This document shows, one piece after another, positions 56,047-64,000 of a DNA stretch of 64,000 nt. The DNA comes from Sceloporus undulatus. Lineage: Eukaryota; Chordata; Lepidosauria; Squamata; Phrynosomatidae. Position numbers and translations under genes: made by a program. The number at the start of each line of letters is the position of its first letter. The first letter of the stretch is position 1. Where the stretch lies: contig NC_056524.1 of the NCBI RefSeq assembly GCF_019175285.1, forward strand, positions 226,867,401 through 226,931,400, in the 5' to 3' direction. The notes under the pieces were generated by a model, which saw only the letters and a list, made by a program, of their open reading frames with translations, was not told the origin of the DNA and ran no database searches.

Positions 56047-56585
56047 TAGGACTTTATCACACATGAGTATTAAATTCTAGGAAGAGAATGGTGGCTTTGG
56101 CATGACATCACCTCCAATTTGCTGCTGTTGTGCCTGTGAAGTGTTCGTAGACATCTTTTCATTGATGGGAAAACTCTTCAATAAGTGGCCAATCATGCTG
56201 CCACCCCATTACTCCATAGGTGCAATAAGACAGTCTGTGGTAGTCCCAATACTGGACAGTCATGTGTCAGCCTCTTCCTTTCCCTCTCCACCCCACTGAT
56301 CCTAAGCAGCTTGTTTTCTTCCTCCCCACACTTACTTTCTTTCTCCTACTTTCCCTTATTCTTCTTTTACTAAGACTCCAAAATTGTGTTACAAATACAA
56401 AATACAAGAAGTGAAAGACATGCTGGGTAGGATATAGGACAGGAAGTGGAGTTAAGGAGGAATGAGAAAGATTCTACATGGGACCACTGATGGCACCAAA
56501 AGATCCCATCATGCTATGAAAGAGCAGTGTGGTAATAAATGCTCCCAAACTGTTATGTTTTCATTCTCTATTAATAACATTATTG
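56047..56585. mobile_element. Unnamed dispersed element E, copy 2
   Basis: Starts AGGACTTTATCACACATGAG and shares ordered words with 47848-48620 (CATTGATGGGAAAA, GGCCAATCATGCTGCC, CTAAGCAGCTTGTTTTC, GACATGCTGGGTAGG, CTCCCAAACTGTTATGTTTT). GCAGTGTGGTAATAAATG near 56525 may be a degenerate inverse of the start. Lacks the MITE present in copy 1. Confidence 0.5.
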
Positions 56586-57244
56586 TGATGAGACTGAAGT
56601 GACACTGAGGGACATGTAGTAAAGTTCTTAGACTCACAGAGTAATTCAGGGCCTTTTCAAACCACACAGTTCTGGCACTTGATAGGGACTTGATAACTCA
56701 GAACTAAATGTGTGAGCTGTGTTTGTGGGTGAATACAGTGCATACTAATTGTGCCTTCAGACATAATCAAAGTGTATTAGAATGATGTGCCATTGTCAAG
56801 ATTAACTGTGTTTATTTATTTTTGCATTGCTGCTGGAGGACCTTTCTTTGGTAGTTGAAAAAAAACAAAACACCAGTGTTTGAGAAAGAGAAAAGAACAA
56901 ATTAGATGACCAAGATTTCCATTGGTCAGAAAACATTTTTTTTTAAAGTTAGTGTATGATGTTATATTAAACATTTCCCCTTACTTCACAGAGCAAAAGT
57001 TCTCTGGCAATATCAAGGTTAGGTTTTATTTTATTTTATTTTATTTTATAGGATAGCAAACCATGTAATATACATTGCACAGGGGTATCAGATCACAATC
57101 CATTTATTTTTTCTTGAAGATTTGATGGCACACCTGGTCTTCACATGTCAGCTCCTGTAACATTAAAACCATTGGTAAGTCCAAACAGTTTACACTTGTA
57201 TTTCTTATATTCACTACCTCCCTCCAAAACCCAAAGATTAAACA
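56586..57244. other. Intergenic, nothing recognised
   Basis: A short (TTTTA)n lies near 57027-57050. No gene was recognised. Confidence 0.3.
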
Positions 57245-57500
57245 GCTCAGCTGTTGCATTAACAGTGAAGGTGGGCTATTAACAGGAAAAGAGCAGCATA
57301 TTTTACGTAACCAATCAGCCAGCAAGCACTACAGGATGCAGTAATTAGATTTTGACATTTGAATCAAGTTTTAAAAAGGATAAAAATGAAAAATGCATGG
57401 AAATTGCTCTGTAACGGCGGGGCATTGCATAGTCTATTATTAACCACATACTGTAATTTATTAAACTCACTGAAGCAACAAGGAAATTGCAAAAGGGGAG
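57245..57500 (+). repeat. Unnamed dispersed segment, homologous to 5574-5825
   Basis: Same orientation and order of shared words as the copy at 5574-5825, including GCAGTAATTAGATTTTGACA, ATGAAAAATGC and TCTATTATTAACCA. Short frames here are not conserved between the two copies, so it is not coding. Confidence 0.6.
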
Positions 57501-58198
57501 AAGGAAAAGCTTTAAAGATAACAGGAGGTAAGTGTAGCACTTTGGTTTTTCTACCCAGTGTTTGCAGAATGTGGATCTTAACTTTGAAGGTTATACCATC
57601 TGTTACAAATCTAGTCAATGAGGTTATGGGCAAATTTTGAATGTGGTTTGTAATAAAAGAAATTGTCTGCCACAGAACAGAAGATAATGGTTTCTGCAGG
57701 GATGGCATCAACCCAACATGGTTTTTATACAGCTTTATACTTGTGTGTAAGTGTGTGCATGTAGTATAAGTGAAAGCATGTCACAAAAACTTTAGGGCCA
57801 AAGTATAGATGGACATGTTTACTTTGTTACTGTAAACATGCAAAATTAATCCCTTACTCCTGGAGCCACAATGTTGGCAAATAATCAGTTTTGTATGGAT
57901 GTGGATTATGCAGACTTTCGTTTGCAACAACAATAACAGAGATAGGATTACAAAACAGCAGTGGCATATTCTAAGAGGATTTTGCAAAAAATATATTTTT
58001 GTGATTAACTTAATATGAGGAAGGAAGTCAATAGTGTTTTTTCATCTGTAAATTGGGAATAAAGATCTATTTTAGAGGCCTATGACAAGGATAAAAGTCA
58101 AAACATCACAAATTATATAATTAGTCCTATAGTCCTGCCACTAGGCTTTTAATTTAATTTTAAAACCCTCAAACACCTTAAGTCCTGCAGTACACAGT
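57501..58198. other. AT-rich intergenic DNA, nothing recognised
   Basis: No supported gene or repeat. Confidence 0.35.
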
Positions 58199-58300
58199 AG
58201 TGCCACCATACCAGTCTTGAACACAGCCAATCTCCTCTAGTTTTAGAAGGTGGACCTAGTTAGTACTTGGATGTCAGACTACAGAGAATACTATTAATCC
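58199..58300 (+). mobile_element. 5S rRNA-derived SINE, decayed head
   Basis: GCCACCATACCAGTCTTGAA, then CACAGCCAATCTCCTCTAG and GGACCTAGTTAGTACTTGGA retain the order of a 5S rRNA gene (GCCATACCACCCTGAA; CCCGATCTCGTCTGATC; GGTTAGTACTTGGATGGGAG) with many substitutions. An old copy of the class at 1428-1630, here keeping the 5' part of the 5S head. Not a functional 5S gene. Confidence 0.65.
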
Positions 58301-58718
58301 TCAGACTACTTATTAAAATGTCTGAAACTTCAAGCAACATCTGGCTTAAAAATAAATAGAAGAACATAACTGCAATTGGCCCAGGACTAAGGAGGTACAA
58401 GCCCCAATAGCTCGTCCTATCTACTCCCTATAGATGGTGTGAGTGGGATGAGGCTCAATGGGAGGAAAAAGAAGAGGCCTCAGGTTTTTAAATTTTTTTA
58501 AAAAAATATTTTTTAATTCTTTTAAAATTATCTTTAAAACATCACATCTTACCAATTTTTCACTTTAGCCACATGAAACAATGTACATGCAAATACATTT
58601 AGGCTGTGTGTATGATATTGTGTATAATCACAATTTTGTGTATAATCATAATTTTGCTAGTTGTCTGTATCATAACCATTGCCACTACATTAAGTGATAT
58701 ATAGGAATTATTATTTAT
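58301..58718. other. AT-rich intergenic DNA, nothing recognised
   Basis: No supported gene or repeat. Confidence 0.35.
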
Positions 58719-59290
58719 GGCGGGTTACAGACCGCCCATTTGGGTCGGTCTGTACCCGCCCCTTTCCCTGGTGTATCGGGGCCTCAGCTGCCAGAACGGC
58801 AGCTGCTGAGGTCCCGATCCGCCGCTTTTCAGGCTGCGGGGAAGCAGCAAAACGCTGCTTCCCCACAGCCTGAAAAGGGGTGTCCTTGGGGCTTCAAGCC
58901 CCAAGGACACCCCGCGGCGGCGGGGAGAAGGAGAAAGGGGCCGCTTGGTCCCTTTCTCCCTTGCTTTGCTGGGTGCAGCCGTCTGAAGGCTGCGCCCAGC
59001 AACGCAAAGCGGCGCCGCAAACCAGGAAAGAGCTCCGAAACGGAGCTCCTTTCTGGTCCGCGCTAAGGGCGCACTAGGCGCCCTGGCGCGGAGCGAGGAC
59101 ATCACGTCCACGCCGCCCTGTATAGAGGCAGCGCGGCCATGACGTCCTCATGGCGGCGGCCGTCTGGAACGGCCGCCGTCATTTTTTACGCGCAGAGTGC
59201 GTATTAGGATTAAGGAGGTGTGGAAGCACCGCACCTCCCTAACCCTAGTACGCACTCTGCGCGTATTTTAATGGTGGTGTGTAACCCGCC
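58719..59290. mobile_element. GC-rich hairpin-string element, family C, 572 bp
   Basis: Termini GGCGGGTTACAGACC and GTGTGTAACCCGCC are inverted. Inside, short inverted repeats follow one another: CAGCTGCC/GGCAGCTG near 58790, CTTTTCAGGCTG/CAGCCTGAAAAG around 58826-58876, GTGTCCTTGGGGCTT/AAGCCCCAAGGACAC at 58878-58911, GGAGCTCC-type near 59030-59052, GGCGGCCGT/ACGGCCGCC near 59154-59180, and ACGCGCAGAGTGCGTA/TACGCACTCTGCGCGT at 59188-59264. The whole is strongly CG-rich in an AT-rich locus. Frames on both strands are compositional. Confidence 0.75.
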
Positions 59291-59586
59291 TATGAGTATC
59301 ATTAGTACAAAAAGCATTACTAAAGATTGTGTATGGTGTTGTATGGGAAGAGATCAATGGGAGGGTGATACCATGAGTCACCACACTGGTGATAGCACCC
59401 CTAGTGAAGCCCTGCTCAACAGTTTGGGACCAGGCTGTGGTCTTCTATATTTATTTATCTGGATCTTTAGGTCCCAGTCTATGCCGTTCTTTAGGTATCC
59501 TGCCTAGTGACCTCAAATATGTTGCTACAAGAGAGAGCACCTTTTCAGTGGAAATATTTTTGAAGGAATATTTTTGCAGCTTTGAA

Positions 59587-59902
59587 GATTTTCATACCAG
59601 CACCTACCATGGGGTAAGCACTGGTAAAATGCTGGTAAAACATTTAGGAAGCATGTGTATGTGAAAGCCTGATGTGCTTCCTAAACGTCAGGGAATCATC
59701 CCCTCACCTCCATTGTCACTGAATCATTTAGGGAGCAGTCATTTCCCATTAATGCAAAGTTTCCGTTAATGGGAAATGACTGCTCCCCAAATGGTTCCCT
59801 GATGTTTAGGAAGCGTGTCAGGCTTTCACGCACACATGCTTCCTAAATGTTTTACCAGAGTTTATCAGTGCTTACTCCAAGGTAAGTGCTGGCATGAAAA
59901 TC
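59587..59902. mobile_element. Nested-hairpin MITE, family D, copy 4
   Basis: Ends GATTTTCATACCAGCAC and GTGCTGGCATGAAAATC are inverted. The arms include AGGAAGCATGTGTATGTGAA with an inner stem GGAAGCA/TGCTTCC, and the centre CATTTCCCATTAATGCAAAG mirrors CGTTAATGGGAAATGACTGC. Same plan as 44835-45159. Confidence 0.8.
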
Positions 59903-60354
59903 TATAGTCTATGGCTTGAAGCAGATCAGCCAAAAGGATTGTGGTGGGACCACGGCGGCACCATTTGTGTCAGAACTGTGGCAACCATATGTGCCTAGTC
60001 CCAATTTGGGCTACTGCAATTATCCTGAACTGGGCACCCAGAAGGAGCAGATTCTTTTTGGGTTTTGTGCAGTATTTTTCCCCCCGTATTTAAATCCTAT
60101 TACAGCACCACGTGTCTCCTGCAATAGATATTCTTGTCAACTGTTGCTATAATTTTCATTTTCAACTACAGTTACTGGTGTGGGTTGCTGAATGGAAACA
60201 AACTAATTACTGAAATGTCATGATTTCGGAAAAGTGTTCAAAACAATCAAGAGCTTGGAGGTCAGTGGTGATGAATGAATGAGCTAGTTATTGTGGTTTT
60301 AAATTAGATATGCAGTTTAATAACTTTTTAAGGGGGGAGGGAAATATATTGTTT
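59903..60354. other. Intergenic, nothing recognised
   Basis: No supported gene or repeat. Confidence 0.3.
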
Positions 60355-60426
60355 TTATGCTGTATGTTATTTTAATGTTGTAAACCGCCCGGATTGGTTT
60401 GCCACAGGGCGGTATATAAATAAAAA

Positions 60427-60474
<48 letters not shown>

Positions 60475-60475
60475 G
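60355..60475 (+). mobile_element. L2-type 3' tail with (TTA)n
   Basis: TTGTAAACCGCCCGGATTGG and GGGCGGTATATAAATAAAA, then about 48 bp of TTA repeats. Same terminal stem as the L2 at 38362-39903 and the SINE at 24889-25122. Confidence 0.6.
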
Positions 60476-60837
60476 TCTGTGACAGGACTCCAGTTATGCA
60501 AAAAACGAGACAAGACAAGACACACACACACACCACCACCACCAAGTTTGATTTGCACCCTCTTCGGAGGTGGTAAAAATATACTTTATTTGCATTTTTA
60601 AAATTTATGTGTTGAATTTTTAATGGCTTCACTCCTTCTGGATCTTAATAACATGCTTAGTACTAAAGCAGACTCTTCCTTCTTTTAGTATAGTATTGTT
60701 AACACTGGCTGGCAGCAACTCTTCAAAGTTTCAGGTAGGATTTTTTCCCCCTCCCATACCTAACTAGCATATTGTGTGAATTGAATCTGGCATCTTCTCC
60801 TTACAAATCCTGTGGTATATCATTTTTAACCCATTCT

Positions 60838-60930
60838 ACCATATTAAGCTGCTTTGAGTCCCATACGGGAGAAAGGAGGGATATAAATTAAATAAACAAA
60901 CAGATAAACAAAAAAACAAAAAAACAAATA
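60838..60930 (+). mobile_element. LINE-like 3' tail
   Basis: TAAGCTGCTTTGAGTCCCAT, GGAGGGATATAAATTAAATA and an (AAAC)n-like tail. Only the terminal region is visible. Confidence 0.4.
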
Positions 60931-61199
60931 TGTCATAGTAGCTTCTCTGTTCTTTAAATATTATTGTAACCTGCTTTTGGAACCATTCTCCAGACCAAAA
61001 GGTGGTCTAGAAATGCCCTTACATCTAAAATAAATATTTGTAAGCCATCCTTCATCCAAATAGCTCAGGGTAGCATGGATGGGCCAATAAACAAATCTTG
61101 ATGTTTCCCATATTCATACAGTACTATGGATCAACACATAGACAAGTGGAGGATGAAAAACAAAGAATAATGAACAGGAAGGAATTCAGAGACTATGGT

Positions 61200-61421
61200 C
61201 CAAAACACTCTGCACAAATAATCCAGTTTGAGACTGCTTTAACTGCCCTGGCTCAATGCTAGGGAATTTGGGAACTGTAGTTTTGTGAGACATTTAGCCC
61301 TCCCTGTCAGAGTTCTGATTCCACAATAAACTATGATTCCCAGGATTCCCTAGCATTGAGCCAGGGCAGTTAAAGAAGTCTTGTCCTGGATTATTACTGC
61401 AGTGTGCTTTGGACCATAGCC
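61200..61421. mobile_element. Palindromic MITE, family A
   Basis: CAAATAATCCAGTTTGAGAC, CTGCCCTGGCTCAATGCTAG, GTAGTTTTGTGAGACATTTA on the left; CCTAGCATTGAGCCAGGGC, TGGATTATTACTGCAGTGTG on the right. Confidence 0.8.
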
Positions 61422-61765
61422 ATATTAGTCTGGAATATCCTCTTCTACACAGTTTGTCTTATTTCAGAAGAAAGATTAAAGGCAGCAAAACAGAAACAGC
61501 TTCTGGCTTATCTTCCTACATGTCTATGAAGCACTTTCATTCTACTGTTGAGGGAGATGATTATAAATGCATGGCTTTTGTCCTGCTGGAAATTTTTTTT
61601 TGGCAAAAGCCATACATTTATGATTGGCTTCCTCTGAAGAGAGAACAGAAGTACTATGATATCATGCAGGAAGGTAAGACAGAAGTTGCTTCTGTTTTGC
61701 TGCCTTTTATCTTTCTTTTTAAAATGTGATAAAGCCCAAAGATGCTACAAGATCCCTGGACAGAT
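61415..61765. mobile_element. Palindromic MITE, family G
   Basis: Starts CATAGCCATATTAGTCTGGA (as at 63173) and ends GATGCTACAAGATCC. The arms AAAGGCAGCAAAACAGAA and TTCTGTTTTGCTGCCTTTTA are inverted. The centre ATAAATGCATGGCTTTTG/CAAAAGCCATACATTTAT forms a second stem. The open frame across it is incidental. Confidence 0.65.
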
Positions 61766-62476
61766 TCAGGAGGTACTGAACCAGTCTCAAAATGCCTTTT
61801 CATAGAACCACAAAAGCTGAATGAGTATTAATACTCCTTGGGAAAGTAATAGAACCTAACTGCAGTGTAACCATTGGCATACATGCTGAATCAATTATTT
61901 CAGCTCTTACCAGATGCAGTTTGTCTCCTTCAATCCAATGTTTCCATCCTCTATTTTTCTTTTCACCTTTCTGGACACAGACTAGTTTATCACCATCCCA
62001 GCTCACTAGTGTCTGCAAGGATCAAATGATAAAATTCAATAACATTCTATAAATTTTAAGGACTGAAAACAAATCAAACCAAACTGGAAACAAGATGACA
62101 CAGTGGCAGGCCATGGGGAAAAATACTGTAACAATACTATCCCGTATAGCTACCTCTACAAACGCCCCCAAATTTAAGTGGAAAATCAATAGCCTTATTT
62201 AAAGTGTTTTATGTTTCCAATTCCAAGCTATTTCATTTGACACAAATGACACTTAATATATACAGACAAATTTGCATTATTCTGTTCTTTCAAAAGAAGA
62301 CAACAACAAAAGCGTATAACAGGAAAATCATGGATCACTTCAAAAAGCAATGATGCAGCCTCTCAGATGGTGTTAGAATTCAATTCTTAGTAGCTTTAAA
62401 CCAGCATAGCCAATGGTGAGAATGCTAACTGAGGGCTACATAATTCCCACTCTGATGTAGTACATTAACTGTCCTA

Positions 62477-62479
<3 letters not shown>
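61766..62479. other. Intergenic, nothing recognised
   Basis: No supported gene or repeat. Confidence 0.3.

Positions 62480-62510
<31 letters not shown>
62480..62510. repeat. (CA)n microsatellite
   Basis: About 15 CA units. Confidence 0.95.
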
Positions 62511-62512
<2 letters not shown>

Positions 62513-62639
62513 TATGCATTTTTTCTATATACGAACAACTTTTTCATATGTGAACAACTTTACTCATGATTTTATATTTTGACTTCCCGGAATAAAATGC
62601 TCAGCCACAAATAAGACTTCCCATTCAGTAAACTCTGCC

Positions 62640-62815
62640 CATGATGATTTTTATTTAGCTTAGTTGGTTTTAATGTGTAGTTTTTAATCTTACATTGTTT
62701 AATCTTGTTTTAAGGGGGGTATTATGTATATATGGATGTATTTTAGCCTGTTGTATGCCGCTTTGATTGCTTGGCAAAAAGCAGGATAGAAATACAATTT
62801 TTATTTATTATTATA
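62640..62815 (+). mobile_element. LINE-like 3' tail
   Basis: TTGTATGCCGCTTTGATTGC, AAAGCAGGATAGAAATACAA and then TTTATTTATTATTATA resemble the terminal stem and tail of L2/CR1-clade elements. Confidence 0.4.
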
Positions 62816-63172
62816 GAACAAAAGGTTTATGATGAAAGATTTGGGAAGGGAAGGCTCAACCATACAATGATCAAATAATGACAAAGGGCTACAGTTGGTG
62901 TATATGACTGAGATGTCATTCCTTGAGTTGGCCACCTATATATCACCAAGTATAGATTTAACAAAATTCATTTACTATATGTTTTGTTTAATACTTGTTT
63001 AATATGCTAATATATATGAATGCTTGCAAATTTTGGACTAATAACTTTGACTTGAATAGATATACAACACAATGCACCATAATTAGGTAGCAAGACAAGT
63101 ACACTGTTGTGTTAGATGCTCAGTGTGACATTGATTGATGCACTATATTACAGTGGATAGAATTCAGAGACA

Positions 63173-63325
63173 TAGCCATATTAATCTGGAATATCAGTAT
63201 GGAAAGGGATCTTGTAGCACCTTTGAGATCTGAAGAAGCAGACTAGCTCTACAAAAGCTTATGCTACAATGTCTTTACACAGTCTCAAAGGTGCTACAAG
63301 ATCCCCTTGCATACTGATATGTTAC
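63173..63325. mobile_element. Palindromic MITE, family G, short copy
   Basis: CATAGCCATATTAATCTGGA start; arms CAGTATGGAAAGGGATCTTG, TAGCACCTTTGAGA and the inverse TCTCAAAGGTGCTACAAGAT, CCCCTTGCATACTG with two mismatches over 34 bp. Confidence 0.75.
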
Positions 63326-63569
63326 AGGGAAGAACATTTCTATGTAGAGGGGTCCTCTTGTTGAAGGACTGTCTAATTCAAATCCCATTTAACTCAGAAG
63401 GGAGAGCAGTGGCTTTGAAGTTAGATAGCAGACTAAGTCAGCTGCACTGCAAACTGAGCAGATGCACAGGCCAGTTGTAATGGTCTTCCCCATTGTGGTG
63501 AAATGTATTGTATTCCTATTTAAATTGTTGACCAGAATTCACTAAGGGAGTTAGGAATGTGTAACCTTG

Positions 63570-63904
63570 GAGCTTATTGCATGAATTATAAAACTGGCTC
63601 AAGTGTCCTGGGCTGCAGCCGGAATGCAGGATGGAAGCAGGTTTGTCACATGCTAAATCGCTGTCTAATCACTGGCTGTCATCAGCCCAGGTCAAAGCTG
63701 GATCCCAGTCGCACCCATCAGCACTTTTTGAAAGTGAGAAGCTTTCTGGCTTCTAAAAAGTGCTAGCGGAGCACAGCTGGGACCCTGGCTAATGGCAGCT
63801 GGCAATTAGGTGGCAATTTATCATGCGATCATCCCCACCTCCATCCCGCAGCCTGGCTGCAACCCAGGAGGCTTGAGCCAGTTTTAAAGTTCATACAATA
63901 AGCT
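63570..63904. mobile_element. Palindromic element, family H, 335 bp
   Basis: GAGCTTATTGCATGAATTAT, AAAACTGGCTCAAGTGTCC at the left and GGAGGCTTGAGCCAGTTTTA, AAGTTCATACAATAAGCTC at the right. Inner arms (CACATGCTAAATCGC and CAATTTATCATGCG) also pair, so nearly the entire element folds back. Only one copy is seen in this window. Confidence 0.75.
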
Positions 63905-64000
63905 CTCTTGTCAAGATCTTGTAGTCCTCTCCTCATTCTGCATGTGCTGGATGGGATCTCCAGAAGCCATCTATCTTAGCTGCCCTGTGACAAGTTCATG

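Noticed and set aside
58199-58300. Functional 5S rRNA gene
   Set aside because: Too diverged in the internal control region and lacks the intact 3' half; better explained as an old 5S-derived SINE.

Overview
The window is vertebrate genomic DNA, most likely from a squamate reptile (lizard). The basis is a split, intron-bearing gene set in AT-rich DNA packed with the repeat mix typical of squamates: Bov-B/RTE, L2, CR1 and L1 LINEs, tRNA-derived and 5S-rRNA-derived SINEs with a Bov-B-like tail, and many palindromic MITEs. An iguanian lizard is my guess; the sequence alone does not settle it. Three 10-base N runs (3100-3109, 24691-24700, 27210-27219) are assembly gaps in or near (AAT)n tracts.

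Only one host gene is supported: MRI1 (methylthioribose-1-phosphate isomerase, methionine salvage), on the + strand in six exons between 7192 and 11722. It encodes 359 residues with both catalytic residues present. Its first exon lies in a GC-rich, CpG-containing patch, about 290 bp downstream of a 516-bp TG/TATG repeat. No other host exon could be supported in the following 52 kb, although short isolated exons could be missed by eye.

Layout. 1-7000: MITEs, a 5S-derived SINE and a 2.05-kb terminal-inverted-repeat element holding several tandem arrays. 7192-11722: MRI1. 12.3-15.7 kb: LINE debris, including an L1 insertion with a perfect 18-bp target-site duplication, a Bov-B 3' end and a hammerhead-ribozyme-like motif. 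17.3-19 kb: a hAT-like composite. 22.5-25.1 kb: GC-rich hairpin elements, a 0.9-kb composite palindrome and a SINE. 27.1-28.9 kb: an L2 LINE inserted into a SINE. 38.4-42.3 kb: two more L2/CR1-clade LINEs, one with a 450-codon open reverse transcriptase frame. 44.6-45.2 kb: a SINE with a fold-back and a MITE inside it. 49-52.7 kb: a CR1 LINE inserted into a Bov-B LINE. 53-64 kb: SINEs, further palindromic elements and a GC-rich string of hairpins.

The most interesting content lies in how the mobile elements relate to one another: nested insertions with readable target duplications, SINEs that appear to borrow the 3' tails of LINEs in the same window, and several families of nested-hairpin MITEs.
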